Shown here piece after piece: positions 9,613-19,603 of a stretch of 64,000 nt of DNA. The stretch's first letter is position 1. Each line of letters begins with the position of its first letter. A program made the position numbers and the translations under genes. The notes under the pieces are model-generated. The model did no database searches. It saw only the letters and a list, made by a program, of their open reading frames with translations, and had not been told where the DNA came from. The stretch is from Frigidibacter oleivorans (GTDB lineage Bacteria > Pseudomonadota > Alphaproteobacteria > Rhodobacterales > Rhodobacteraceae). The stretch lies in assembly GCF_003993775.1 (NCBI RefSeq), contig NZ_RJRZ01000001.1, positions 434,001-498,000 of the forward strand, written 5' to 3'.

Positions 9613-11631
9613 TCAGCGCACCGCCCCGATGGAGCCGAGCTTCGCCGCCTTTTCCGCGTTCCACCACCAGAAGTCCAGTTGTCCCAGCGCATAGGGGGGC
9701 AGCGGGTCGGGGTATTCGTACATGTCGTAATAGGCGACCCAGTAGTTCGACTGGTACCAGGTCGGCACGATGAACAGCTCGCGGCGCATGATGCGGTCGA
9801 TGGCGCGCACCGCCGCGGCCATCTCGTCATAGCTGGTCGCGTCGACGACCTTCTCGATCAGCTGGTCCACGGCCTCGGAATGATAGCCGGCCGGGTTGAA
9901 CACGTCGCCCAGCCCGTCGCTGCCGAAGCGCTGGCCCAGGCCGATGCCCTCCTCGGGGCCGGTCGGGTAGCCGTCATAGATCACGTCCCAGTCGAAATCG
10001 CGTTCGCGCACCGTGTACTGGGCCGGGTCCACCCGGGTGTGGCGCGCCTCGACCCCCAGCCGGCGCAGGTTGTCGACATAGGGAATGACGAAGCGGTCCA
10101 GCGCCGGATCCTCGGTCAGGAACTCGACGTCCAGCGGCTGGCCCTCGCGGGTCAGCCGGCCGGAGGCATCCTGTTCATAGCCCGCCTCCGCCAGCAGCGC
10201 GATGGCCCGGCGCAGGTTGCCCCGGTCCAGCTGCTGTTCCCCCGACACATGCGGCATCGTCACCTCTTCGGTCAGGATGGCCGGGTCGATCAGGTCGGCG
10301 ACCGATTGCAGGTATTCCAGTTCCAGCCCCTCCGGCACGCCGGTCGCGGCGAGGTCCGAGTTCTGCCAGAAACTCTCGCGCTGCTGGAACAGCCCGTATT
10401 GCAGGGTCTGGTTGGTCCAGGTGAAGTTGAACATCAGCGCCAGCGCCTGCCGCACCCGCGGGTCCTGCAGCTGCGGGCGGCGCAGGTTCAGGACGAAGCC
10501 GTTCGCCCCCGGCACGTTGCCGTTCGGCAGCTCGGCCTTCACCACCCGGCCGTCGCGCACGGCGGGGAAGTCATAGGCCGTCGCCCAGTTGATCGAGCTC
10601 GTCTCCTGCCGGAAGGTGTATTCGCCGGCCTTGAACGCCTCCAGCGCGGCGGTGGCATCGTTGAAATACTCGACCCGGATGGAATCGAAGTTGTTCCGCC
10701 CCCGGTTGATCGGCAGGTCGTTGCCCCAGTAGTCGGGATTGCGGCGATAGGTGATGCGGCGGTTGATGTCATAGCCGTCCAGCATATAGGGGCCGGAGCC
10801 GGGCGAGATTTCCATCCGCGATTCATCCAGCCGGGCACCGGTCTCTTCGTACCAGGCCTTCGACCAGACCGGCACGCCGCCCGCCTGGGTGATCAGGTTC
10901 TTGCGCGGCACGTCCGGGGCGAAGGTGAATTTCACCGTGTGCTCGTCCAGCGCCTCGACCTCGGGGATCAGCGCGCGCACCGCCTCGGCATAGGAGGGCA
11001 GGCCCTGGTCCAGCAGCAGGAAATGGCTGAAGACCACATCCTCGGCCGTCACCGGCGTCCCGTCGGAAAACGTCGCCTCGGGCCGCATGTGGAAGATCAC
11101 CCAGTCCTGGCTTTCCGGGTATTCGAGGTATTCGCACAGCAGGCAGTAGCTGGCCAGTTCGTCGGCGACGTCCAGCAGCATCGACTCGTAGCCTATCGTG
11201 GACAGCGCCCCGGCCCGGCCCTTGCGGGTATAGGGGTTCATGCTGTCGAAGGTGCCGAAGGACGAGATCGAGATCTGCCCGCCTTTCGGTGCCTCGGGAT
11301 TGACATAGCGCAGATGGTCGTAGTCGGGCGGCAGTTCCAATGCGCCGAAGGTCGAGAAGCCATGCGACACCGTCACCGGCTCGCCATTGGCGGCGGCCAG
11401 CGCCGCCTCGCTGGGGGCGGGCAAGGTGCCGGGCTCGCCCTGTGCCCCCGCCGGCGCCGCCAGTCCCAGCCAGACCGTGGCCGCACAGACCAGCGCCGTG
11501 CCGATCGCCAGCCCCGCCACCGCGGCGGCGCGCGGCCCGGCATCGTGACCGGACAGGCCCCCGCGCCCCGTCATCGCGACGGCCCCTGCCGTCCTGCGGT
11601 CCGGAAGCACAGAGGGGGCGGGTCGGGTCAT
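9613..11631 (-). CDS. yejA: Periplasmic peptide-binding protein of the Yej transporter
   Basis: A 672-residue SBP_bac_5 family receptor that captures peptides in the periplasm. The start at 11631 (MTRPAPSVLPDR) is chosen because AAGGAG lies at 11638-11643; a second in-frame ATG five codons earlier overlaps that ribosome binding site. A long n-region precedes a hydrophobic helix (AVAGLAIGTALVCAATVWL) and a cleavage site after APAGAQ. The mature part has the family core (YDHLRYVNPEAPKGG, FNFTWTNQTLQYGLF, FNPAGYHSEAVDQLI). First gene of yejABEF; no operator is obvious upstream. The family transports oligopeptides and, in enterobacteria, microcin C. Confidence 0.92.
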   Translation of the reverse strand: MTRPAPSVLPDRRTAGAVAMTGRGGLSGHDAGPRAAAVAGLAIGTALVCAATVWLGLAAPAGAQGEPGTLPAPSEAALAAANGEPVTVSHGFSTFGALELPPDYDHLRYVNPEAPKGGQISISSFGTFDSMNPYTRKGRAGALSTIGYESMLLDVADELASYCLLCEYLEYPESQDWVIFHMRPEATFSDGTPVTAEDVVFSHFLLLDQGLPSYAEAVRALIPEVEALDEHTVKFTFAPDVPRKNLITQAGGVPVWSKAWYEETGARLDESRMEISPGSGPYMLDGYDINRRITYRRNPDYWGNDLPINRGRNNFDSIRVEYFNDATAALEAFKAGEYTFRQETSSINWATAYDFPAVRDGRVVKAELPNGNVPGANGFVLNLRRPQLQDPRVRQALALMFNFTWTNQTLQYGLFQQRESFWQNSDLAATGVPEGLELEYLQSVADLIDPAILTEEVTMPHVSGEQQLDRGNLRRAIALLAEAGYEQDASGRLTREGQPLDVEFLTEDPALDRFVIPYVDNLRRLGVEARHTRVDPAQYTVRERDFDWDVIYDGYPTGPEEGIGLGQRFGSDGLGDVFNPAGYHSEAVDQLIEKVVDATSYDEMAAAVRAIDRIMRRELFIVPTWYQSNYWVAYYDMYEYPDPLPPYALGQLDFWWWNAEKAAKLGSIGAVR

Positions 11632-11737
11632 CGGGCTCTCCTTCATCCGTCGGCGGCAATCGGCCTTCGGTGAAGCTAAAGCGCGCGGCGGCGGAGCTTC
11701 AAGTTGCGATTGCGTGAAACCGCGGTGCCGCAAGCAG

Positions 11738-11760
11738 AAAGGCCGCCCTTGCGGACGGCC
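11738..11760 (-). terminator. Rho-independent terminator of cycM
   Basis: On the minus strand an 8-bp stem (GGCCGTCC / GGGCGGCC, one G-U pair) closes a GCAA tetraloop and is followed by TTTCT. It lies 35 bases after the cycM stop. Confidence 0.75.
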
Positions 11761-11795
11761 CTGCGCATTTCCCGTGCCCCCGGCCTCTGGCCGGA

Positions 11796-12326
11796 TCAGC
11801 CGCCCACCGACTGCAGATAGGCGATCACGTCGGCGCGATCCTCGGGCTTCGGCAGGCCGGCGAAGCTCATCTTCGTGCCGGGCGCGGCGGCCTTCGGGCT
11901 GGTCAGGAATTCGTTCAGCGCTTCGGGCGTCCAGTCGCCGCCATGCGCGACCATGGCATCGGAATAGCTGTAGCCATCGACCGAGGCGACGGCGCGGCCG
12001 ACGACGCCGTCCAGATGCGGGCCGGTGCCGTTGGTGCCGTCGAGCTTGTGGCAGGCCTTGCACTTGCCGAAGACCCGCTCGCCCGCGCCGGCATCGGCGG
12101 CAGCGAAGACGGTGGCGAAGTCCGGCCCCTCTTCGACCGCCTCGCCTGGCGCCTCGCTGGCGCCCGTGTCGATCGCATAGGCCTGGGTGATCTCTTCGCC
12201 CTCGCCGCCATGGCCCGACGTGCCGGTGTGGTACAGACCTTCCGCGGCCCAGTTCCCGAGCAGCAGGATCAGCAGCGACCCGCAGAACGCGCCGCCCACC
12301 TTGGTCAGAGTCATCGTGTCGAACAT
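11796..12326 (-). CDS. cycM: Membrane-anchored cytochrome c (c552/CycM type)
   Basis: A 176-residue electron carrier between the bc1 complex and terminal oxidases. Residues 9-28 are an uncleaved membrane anchor ([20 protein letters not shown]). An acidic linker to about residue 75 follows, then a class I cytochrome c domain with C89-K-A-C92-H93 and the probable sixth ligand M153 in [10 protein letters not shown]. The order anchor-acidic linker-haem domain matches Paracoccus c552 and Rhodobacter cytochrome cy. It is monocistronic with its own terminator and divergent from pheA. Confidence 0.92.
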   Translation of the reverse strand: MFDTMTLTKVGGAFCGSLLILLLGNWAAEGLYHTGTSGHGGEGEEITQAYAIDTGASEAPGEAVEEGPDFATVFAAADAGAGERVFGKCKACHKLDGTNGTGPHLDGVVGRAVASVDGYSYSDAMVAHGGDWTPEALNEFLTSPKAAAPGTKMSFAGLPKPEDRADVIAYLQSVGG

Positions 12327-12459
12327 GTCGGGCCCTTGCGTGCTGGCTATTCGCTGGCGCGTATGTATCCGCTTCCCTTGCCGGTTTTCAAGGTTTAGTT
12401 CTCGCGGCGAAATGCCCCGCCCTGTCGCGCGGCGGCGGCGGAAGTGGAGGATTTCCTTG

Positions 12460-13305
12460 ATGGTTGCGCAGCAGCGGGGACGGATCGCATTCCAGGGCGA
12501 ACCCGGCGCCTATTCCCATCAGGCCTGCCGCGAGGCCCGCCCGGACATGGAGGCGATGCCCTGCGCCACCTTCGAGGACGCCATCGAGGCCGTGCGCAAG
12601 GGCGATGCCGAACTGGCCATGCTGCCGGTCGAGAATTCGACCTATGGCCGGGTGGCCGACATGCACCAGCTGCTGCCGGAAAGCGGGCTGCACATCATCG
12701 ACGAGGCCTTCGTGCGGGTGCATATCAGCCTGCTGGCGGTGCCGGGCACGCCGCTCGGCTCGGTCCAGCGCGCGATGAGCCACACCGTCCTGCTGGGCCA
12801 GTGCCGCGACTTCCTGCGGGCCCATGACATCCGGCCCGTCACCGGGGCGGACACGGCCGGCTCGGCCCGGCATGTCGCGGACCTGCGCGACCCGTCGGTG
12901 GGCGCGCTGGCCTCGGATCTGGCGGGCGAGATTTATGGGCTCGACATCGTCGCCCGGCATATCGAGGACCGGCAGAACAACACCACCCGCTTCCTCGTCA
13001 TGGCGCGCGAGCCGGACCTGAAGCGGCGGGGCACCGGCCCGATGCTGACCACCTTCGTCTTCCGCGTCCGCAACATCCCGGCCGCGCTTTACAAGGCGAT
13101 GGGCGGCTTTGCCACCAACGGCATCAACATGACGAAGCTGGAAAGCTACATGGTCGACGGCAACTTCACCGCCACGCAGTTCTATGCGGATATCGAGGGC
13201 CACCCCGATGACCGCAACGTGCAGCTGGCGCTGGAGGAACTGCGCTATTTCACCACGCATCTGGCGCTGCTGGGGGTCTATCCCTCCGACCCCCGCCGCC
13301 GCTGA
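12460..13305 (+). CDS. pheA: Prephenate dehydratase (monofunctional, with ACT domain)
   Basis: A 281-residue enzyme converting prephenate to phenylpyruvate in phenylalanine synthesis. The catalytic domain spans about residues 6-185 ([13 protein letters not shown] near the start, NNTTRFLVM with the conserved TRF motif at its end). An ACT regulatory domain follows from about residue 195. The usual phenylalanine-binding ESRP motif reads ESYM here. Start ATG at 12460 chosen for GGAGG at 12446-12450. Convergent with the next small gene, only 5 bases apart. Confidence 0.93.
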   Translation: MVAQQRGRIAFQGEPGAYSHQACREARPDMEAMPCATFEDAIEAVRKGDAELAMLPVENSTYGRVADMHQLLPESGLHIIDEAFVRVHISLLAVPGTPLGSVQRAMSHTVLLGQCRDFLRAHDIRPVTGADTAGSARHVADLRDPSVGALASDLAGEIYGLDIVARHIEDRQNNTTRFLVMAREPDLKRRGTGPMLTTFVFRVRNIPAALYKAMGGFATNGINMTKLESYMVDGNFTATQFYADIEGHPDDRNVQLALEELRYFTTHLALLGVYPSDPRRR

Positions 13306-13310
13306 GCGCG

Positions 13311-13514
13311 CTACTGCTCGCCCAGCTTCATGTCCGGGTGATAGTCGCCCGGAACCTCCTTCACCACCGCCTGGGCGCAGCGCATCACGCCCTTGGCGGC
13401 GTCGAAGGCGTAGGAGGGGCTGCCATGCAGGTCCCAGCCCTTCGACAGGGCGAGGCTGACCTTGTGGCAGAAGGCCGAGGTGTCGTCCTCGGTCAGCAGG
13501 CGGTACAGTTTCAT
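13311..13514 (-). CDS. DUF1737 family small protein
   Basis: A 67-residue protein, MKLYRLLTEDDTSAFCHKVS at the start and SYAFDAAKGVMRCAQAVVKE near the end, matching the DUF1737 pattern of a short domain around a GWDLHGSP core. Function unknown. Its ATG at 13514 overlaps the stop of the upstream NnrU-like gene (ATGA), so it is translated as the distal gene of that pair. Confidence 0.8.
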   Translation of the reverse strand: MKLYRLLTEDDTSAFCHKVSLALSKGWDLHGSPSYAFDAAKGVMRCAQAVVKEVPGDYHPDMKLGEQ

Positions 13515-14065
13515 CCGTAGGTTCCGGTGAAGGGGTTGTGTCCGGTCCAGATATGAACCCCGGCGATCAGCGCGTAAAGCAGCACCGTCCCGGCGAGGTT
13601 CATCGCGTCGCCCTTCGGTCCGCGCCCCTGCAGCGGCCGGTTCCAGGGCGTGCGGTTGATCAGCGCGATTTCCGCCAGCGCCCAGACGGCGATGCCGCCG
13701 AACAGGATCAGCGAGGCCAGGTCGCCATTGACCAGCAGATGCGCCGCCGACCAGATCAGCGTGCCCACCAGCATCGGGTGCCGCATCCGGGTGTAGAGGG
13801 TGCCCTTGGTGCCGCCCACGCCGAACAGGAAGACCGAGACCAGCATCAGCAGGTTGTTCAGGTGGCCCATGCCCGGGATCGGCGTGTAGACCGGCCGGAA
13901 TTCCGCCCCGCGATAGCCGATCACCATCAGCACCACCGACAGCAGCAGCAGGAAGGCGATCAGGCCCTTGCCCCGGTCGCCCAGGGCGGCGCGCGCGCCG
14001 GGGGCTACGCGCTTGAACAGATGGGCGGCGGACCACAGGATCACGCCGAGGATGAGCAGGGTCAC
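13511..14065 (-). CDS. NnrU-family membrane protein
   Basis: A 184-residue integral membrane protein with about five hydrophobic segments (first MTLLILGVILWSAAHLF, then GLIAFLLLLSVVLMVIGY, LLMLVSVFLFGVGG, HPMLVGTLIWSAAHLL, ASLILFGGIAVWALAEIAL). The RHPMLVGTLIWSAAHLL pattern is characteristic of NnrU, a protein first linked to nitrite/nitric-oxide metabolism, distantly like the isoprenylcysteine methyltransferase fold. It uses a GTG start at 14065 with GGAGG about 10 bases upstream. No denitrification genes are in the window, so the NO link is family knowledge only. Confidence 0.85.
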   Translation of the reverse strand: MTLLILGVILWSAAHLFKRVAPGARAALGDRGKGLIAFLLLLSVVLMVIGYRGAEFRPVYTPIPGMGHLNNLLMLVSVFLFGVGGTKGTLYTRMRHPMLVGTLIWSAAHLLVNGDLASLILFGGIAVWALAEIALINRTPWNRPLQGRGPKGDAMNLAGTVLLYALIAGVHIWTGHNPFTGTYG

Positions 14066-14085
14066 GGGGCTGGCCTCCGGGCTGG

Positions 14086-14955
14086 CTATCGGGATGCGGC
14101 GATGGCCCCGGCTTTCGCCAGCACCTGCCGCGCGGTGACGATATGCAGGTTTTCGACGATCTTTCCATCCAAGACGGCAACCCCCTGCCCCGCCGCCCGC
14201 GCCGCCTCATGTGCGGCGATCTGGCGGCGGGCGAGGTCGATCTCGGCCTCGGAGGGCGAGAAGGCGGCATTGGCGATGGCCAGTTGCGCCGGGTGGATCA
14301 CGGTCTTGCCGTCGAAGCCCATGTCGCGGCCCTGTTCGCACTCGGCCCGCAGCCCCGCCTCGTCGCGGAAGGCGTTGAAGACCCCGTCGAGGATCAGCCG
14401 GCCATGCGCACGGGCCGCCAGCAGGCACAGGCCCAGGCCGGGCAGCATCGGCAGACGGTCGGTCCGGTCGCGCGCACCCAGTTCGCGGGCAAGGTCGTTG
14501 GTGCCCATCACCATGCCGGCCAGCGCCGGATGCGCGGCGATGGCGGGCGCGGCCAGCATCCCCGCCGCGGTTTCCATCATCGCCCAGAGAGGCGTTCCCG
14601 GCACCTGCGCCGCCACCGCCGACAGCGTGGCGGGGGTGGAGACCTTGGGCACGAGGATCGCGTCGAGCGTCAGCCCCTGCCCCATCGCCGCCGCCAGCGC
14701 CGCCAGATCGCCGGCGCCCCAGTCGCTGTCGAGCCCGTTGATCCGCACCAGCCGCAGGCGGCGGCCGTAATCGTGCCGGCCGAGCGCCCCGATCAGCAGG
14801 TCGCGCGCGGCGGGCTTCTCCTCGGGCGTCACCGCATCCTCGAGGTCGAAGATGATCGCATCCGTGGGCAGATCCTGCGCCTTTTCCAGCGCGCGGGCAT
14901 TGGCGCCGGGGATGTAGAGCGCGGTCCGGCAAGGGCGGGTGGCGATGTCGGTCAT
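14086..14955 (-). CDS. CoA-ester lyase, HpcH/HpaI aldolase family (CitE-like)
   Basis: A 289-residue protein with a TIM-barrel fold. Motifs are YIPGANARALEKA near the N-terminus, IFDLEDAVTPEEK with metal-binding acidic residues, LVRINGLDSDWG, and GTNDLARELG. The family includes citrate lyase beta subunits, malyl-CoA lyase and (3S)-malyl-CoA thioesterase. No alpha or gamma citrate lyase genes are nearby, so a malyl-CoA lyase or thioesterase role in C2 metabolism is likelier. AGGAG precedes the ATG. It lies 20 bases upstream of the NnrU-like gene on the same strand. The exact substrate cannot be fixed from sequence alone. Confidence 0.82.
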   Translation of the reverse strand: MTDIATRPCRTALYIPGANARALEKAQDLPTDAIIFDLEDAVTPEEKPAARDLLIGALGRHDYGRRLRLVRINGLDSDWGAGDLAALAAAMGQGLTLDAILVPKVSTPATLSAVAAQVPGTPLWAMMETAAGMLAAPAIAAHPALAGMVMGTNDLARELGARDRTDRLPMLPGLGLCLLAARAHGRLILDGVFNAFRDEAGLRAECEQGRDMGFDGKTVIHPAQLAIANAAFSPSEAEIDLARRQIAAHEAARAAGQGVAVLDGKIVENLHIVTARQVLAKAGAIAASR

Positions 14956-15024
14956 GGGGCTCCTGGGGTTCCTCGGGCTTTGGCGCCAGCAAGCACGACC
15001 GCCGGCGGATCGGCAAGGCCCCGT

Positions 15025-15771
15025 TCAGCCCCACGCCGCCTGCCACAGCAGTTGCACCGACACCAGCAGCAGCGCCCATGTCACCAAGAGGAAGAAGCGC
15101 CGTTCCGGCAGGACGCGGACCAGCGCCACCCCCAGCCAGACCGCCGCGATCGCGGGCGGCAGCAGCAGCGCCGCCTGGCGCAGCGTGTCGGGCCCCAGTT
15201 GCCCCAGCATGGCATAGGGCAGCAGCTTGGCCGCGTTGACGATTGCGAAGAAGATCGTCGTAGTGCCGGCGAACACCGCCTTCGGCATCCGCTGCGGCAG
15301 CACATAGATCTGGTAGGGCGGCGCGCCGGCATGGCTGACGAAGCTGGTGAAGCCCGACAGCACCCCCCAGAACAGGCCGGGCGCCACCCGGGCCGGGCGC
15401 GGTTCGGGCGGAGGACCGCGCCGCAGCAATTGCATCAGCGCGAAGCTGCCCCCCACCAGCCCCACGATCGCCGTCACCGCCCGTTCCGGCATAAGCGCCG
15501 CCGTGGCCCAGCCGAAGCCTACGCCCGCCAGCGCCCCGGGCACGAGGATCAGCAGGTTGCGCCGGTCGAACTGCCGCCGGTAGGCCCAGACCCCGAAGAC
15601 GTCCGACGCCACATAGACCGGCAGCAGCAGCCCCGCGGCAGCGACGGGCGAGATCAGCAGCGACATGATCGGCACCGACAGCATCCCCACCATCGGCAGC
15701 CCGCCCTTGGCCATACCGACCAGCACCGCCGCCAGCACAGCGGCGCTCCAGAAGATCAGCGGGTCTGTCAT
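15025..15771 (-). CDS. TSUP/TauE-SafE family membrane exporter
   Basis: A 248-residue inner-membrane protein with about eight hydrophobic segments in two pseudo-repeats, beginning MTDPLIFWSAAVLAAVLVGMAKGGLPMVGM. The AKGGLP and GFTSFVSHAGAPPYQIY segments are the repeat signatures of the TauE/SafE family, which export sulfite, sulfoacetate and other small organic or sulfur anions. The start at 15771 is preferred over a longer frame because the family motif begins there. Divergent from mdh. No sulfur genes are adjacent, so the substrate is unknown. Confidence 0.88.
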   Translation of the reverse strand: MTDPLIFWSAAVLAAVLVGMAKGGLPMVGMLSVPIMSLLISPVAAAGLLLPVYVASDVFGVWAYRRQFDRRNLLILVPGALAGVGFGWATAALMPERAVTAIVGLVGGSFALMQLLRRGPPPEPRPARVAPGLFWGVLSGFTSFVSHAGAPPYQIYVLPQRMPKAVFAGTTTIFFAIVNAAKLLPYAMLGQLGPDTLRQAALLLPPAIAAVWLGVALVRVLPERRFFLLVTWALLLVSVQLLWQAAWG

Positions 15772-15810
15772 GGCGGGGATGTCCTGTCGGCCGGTGCCGC
15801 CGCGATTTAG

Positions 15811-16902
<1,092 letters not shown>

Positions 16903-16925
16903 TCGGCGGCACGCGCAAGGATTCG

Positions 16926-16953
16926 GGGCCGCGCCGCAGGGTGCGGCCCTTTT
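16926..16953 (+). terminator. Terminator of mdh
   Basis: A 7-bp GC stem (GGGCCGC / GCGGCCC) with a 10-base loop is followed by TTTT, 23 bases after the mdh stop. Confidence 0.85.
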
Positions 16954-17038
16954 CCTTGGGCCGCAGGCGGCCGCCCCTGCCCCCTTTGCTCTGCACCGAC
17001 GGCTGTGGCAGAACGGGTCCAGCCTTCGGAGGATCGTC

Positions 17039-17923
17039 TTGACCGCGCCCGACACAGCCCCTGCCGCTGCCCCTGCCGCCACCGGACCGCGCGACGGGTT
17101 CGTCTTCGCCGCCACCGGCGCGGGCTTCACCGCGCTGGCGGCCGAGGCAGCGCGCCACTTGCGCGCCACCAATCCCGGCATCCCCGTCGACATCTTCACC
17201 GACCAGAGGCTGACGGACCCGGTCTTCGACCGCGTGCACCCGCTCGACCGCAGCTGGTTCCGCCCGAAATTCGAGGCGATGCGCCGCTCGCGCTTTCAGC
17301 GCAGCATCGTCTTCGATGCCGATGTGATCGCGGTGGCGGACATGACCGACGTGTTCGAGGTGCTGGAACGCTTCGACTTCGTCGCCGCCCATGAACAGCG
17401 GCGCAACACGAAGGGCGCGATGCGGCAGCTGACCCGGCCGATGCCCGCCGCCTTCCCGCAGATCAACAGCGGTGTCGTCGGCATTCGCAAGTCGCCGCAG
17501 ATGGAGGCCTTCCTGCTTGCCGTCGAGCAGACGATCCTCGACGGCAAACATGGCCGCGACCAGTTCGTGCTGCGCGAGATGCTGTTCGACAGCGACCTGC
17601 GCCTGTGGGTGCTGCCGCCGGAATACAACCTGATGGCCGTGCGCCAAGTCGAGGTGCAGGGCTCGAAGTTCACCGCGCCCCGCCTGCTGCACCTGCCGCG
17701 CCTGCACGACCATTTCAAGCGCGGCGCCAAGCGGCTGGAAAGCCCCGCGGCGGTGATCGGCCCGGCGTTGTGGCAGCATATCCAGCGGATGATCGCCGCG
17801 GACATGACGCTGGGCGGCAGCGGCGCGCCGCTGGCCCGCCCGGTGGATCGCGGCGTCTTTGGCGGGATGCGGGCGATCGCCGCCAATGCACGGCTGGGAC
17901 TGTCGCGGCTGACGGGGCGGTGA
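17039..17923 (+). CDS. GT8-like glycosyltransferase
   Basis: A 294-residue GT-A fold protein. After a Pro/Ala-rich N-terminus, the motif FVFAATGAGFTALAAEAARHL begins the domain. FDADVIAVADMTDVF carries the metal-binding D-x-D, and QINSGVVGIRKSP is the acceptor-side motif seen in glycogenin-like and related transferases. Sugar and acceptor unknown. The start is TTG at 17039, supported by GGAGG six bases upstream and the absence of an ATG nearby. It stands alone after the mdh terminator, and borders the accessory block that begins at 17996. Confidence 0.78.
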   Translation: MTAPDTAPAAAPAATGPRDGFVFAATGAGFTALAAEAARHLRATNPGIPVDIFTDQRLTDPVFDRVHPLDRSWFRPKFEAMRRSRFQRSIVFDADVIAVADMTDVFEVLERFDFVAAHEQRRNTKGAMRQLTRPMPAAFPQINSGVVGIRKSPQMEAFLLAVEQTILDGKHGRDQFVLREMLFDSDLRLWVLPPEYNLMAVRQVEVQGSKFTAPRLLHLPRLHDHFKRGAKRLESPAAVIGPALWQHIQRMIAADMTLGGSGAPLARPVDRGVFGGMRAIAANARLGLSRLTGR

Positions 17924-17995
17924 GGCACGGGCCCGGCCGCCGAGCGGAGCCGCAGAACGGCGGCCCGACGGGTTGTCGCCGCAAGGAGCGTCGGC

Positions 17996-19603
17996 TCAAG
18001 CCGCGGCAGCCCGTCCCGGCGCGATGACCTGCAACATCTGCCGCAGCGACGCAGCCTCTGCCACCGGGACGCAGGCGGCAATGTAGCGGTCGCGGCGCAG
18101 AAGGAAGACGTGGTCCGGCGCGGCGCCGAAGCCCGGGGCCGACAGGAAGCCGTCGTGGTCGCGAACCGTGGGGAAAGGCCCCGGCACCGGGTTGCAGCCT
18201 TCGGGCGTCACGCCGATCAGTGCCGCGCCGGCCGCGCGCAACTCGTCGCACAGCGGTGCGGGCAGCGCGGTTTCCGGTGTTTCCGAATAGACAAGAACAG
18301 CCGGCTGGTCCGGAAGCAGGGTGTCCAGCCGCACCCGGGCGCGTGCCACGGTATCGACCAGAGGCTGCGGAATCATCCGCCCGACGACCTGGGCCTTCCA
18401 GCCCGGCGCGCCCTGCCACAAGAGACCGTCGCGGAACCGCGGCTTCGGCTTGTATTTCATCTGGACGAAATAGTCGCGCGCCGGCGGGTAAAGGTTCAGC
18501 GCCCGGAAGCCTGCCCGGATAGCCGCCCCCGCCAGCGCAGAGCGGGGCATCATCACCTGGCCCATGCGTCGCGCCAGTTCGATCATCTCCCAGGCATGCG
18601 GTTTGCGTTCGTTCTGGTAGCTGGCCAGCAGCCGTTCGGGATCTTCGCTGCGCAAAGCCTCGTCCAGCTTCCACGCCAGATTGTGGGCGTCGCGCAGCCC
18701 GCTGTTCATGCCTTGCCCGGCGAAGGGCGGGGTCAGGTGCGCGGCATCCCCCGCCAGAAAGACACGGCCGGACCGCCACGAGGCGGCGTTGCGGGCATGG
18801 AAGGTATAGACCTGAATCCGGCGCAATGGCTGCTCCGCGTCCGGGCCCACCTGGGCCAGCAGCCTGCGGGCGAACGCCTCCTGTTCCGCGATCTCGGCCG
18901 TTTCGCCCGTGTTGAGCTTGAACTCGTAGCGGCGGATGCCACCGGGACCCGGCAACGTGATGCAGGACCGGGCCGGATCGCAGAACACCTCGGTATGAAA
19001 ACAGCGGTTCAGCGTGCTGTGCAGATCGACGATGAGCCATGGCTCCCGGAAGGTGGAGCCCTCCATCTCGATCCCGAGAGCCTTGCGCGTGGGGGAGCGG
19101 CCTCCGTCACAGGCGACCATGTAGCGCGCCCTGATCTGTCGCAGACCTTCGTCTGCTGCCACCTCGGCCACGACGGCTTGCGCATCCTGCCGGAACCCGG
19201 TCACTTCGACCCCGAAGACCGCGGTGACAGAGCTGTGCCGCGACAGGCCATCGCGCATCAACGCCTCCAGTTCGGGCTGCTGAAAGGCGTTGCGCTTGTC
19301 GAAGCCGTATTCCTTCACCCAGGGCTTGACGGTTGCAAAGACCCTGCCGTCCGGTCCGCGGTAAATCGAGCCGTAGCCGCGTGTCGTGATCCTCGCCACC
19401 TCGCCGGACAGGCCGGCAGCCTGCAGCGCCCGCAGGGATTCGTCGTCGATCGAGACGGCGCGGGGCTGCTGGACCGTGGTCCGGTTCCTCTCGACGATCG
19501 TCGTTCGGACACCCATTCCGCCCAGAAGGTTGGCCAGAAGCAGTCCGGTCGGCCCGGCGCCGACGATCAGGATGTCCGTCTCGGATGGAAGCGGCGCCGT
19601 CAT
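17996..19603 (-). CDS. FAD-dependent aromatic hydroxylase (PheA/TfdB/MhpA type)
   Basis: A 535-residue class A flavoprotein monooxygenase. FAD binding is shown by ILIVGAGPTGLLLANLL (GxGxxG), the DG motif in YMVACDGGRSPTRKALG, and the GD motif in FLAGDAAHLTPPFAGQGMNSG. A C-terminal thioredoxin-like domain follows, as in MhpA-type hydroxylases. It should hydroxylate a phenolic ring using NAD(P)H and O2, usually to give a catechol. Start at 19603 overlaps the upstream FAH gene stop (ATGA). Last gene of the minus-strand catabolic run, after the ring-cleavage dioxygenase and FAH genes. Substrate unassigned. Confidence 0.85.
   Translation of the reverse strand: MTAPLPSETDILIVGAGPTGLLLANLLGGMGVRTTIVERNRTTVQQPRAVSIDDESLRALQAAGLSGEVARITTRGYGSIYRGPDGRVFATVKPWVKEYGFDKRNAFQQPELEALMRDGLSRHSSVTAVFGVEVTGFRQDAQAVVAEVAADEGLRQIRARYMVACDGGRSPTRKALGIEMEGSTFREPWLIVDLHSTLNRCFHTEVFCDPARSCITLPGPGGIRRYEFKLNTGETAEIAEQEAFARRLLAQVGPDAEQPLRRIQVYTFHARNAASWRSGRVFLAGDAAHLTPPFAGQGMNSGLRDAHNLAWKLDEALRSEDPERLLASYQNERKPHAWEMIELARRMGQVMMPRSALAGAAIRAGFRALNLYPPARDYFVQMKYKPKPRFRDGLLWQGAPGWKAQVVGRMIPQPLVDTVARARVRLDTLLPDQPAVLVYSETPETALPAPLCDELRAAGAALIGVTPEGCNPVPGPFPTVRDHDGFLSAPGFGAAPDHVFLLRRDRYIAACVPVAEAASLRQMLQVIAPGRAAAA

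Noticed and set aside
8761-11673. A 970-residue open frame antisense to yejA and yejB
   Set aside because: Composition is typical of GC-rich shadows, and the yej genes are unambiguous.
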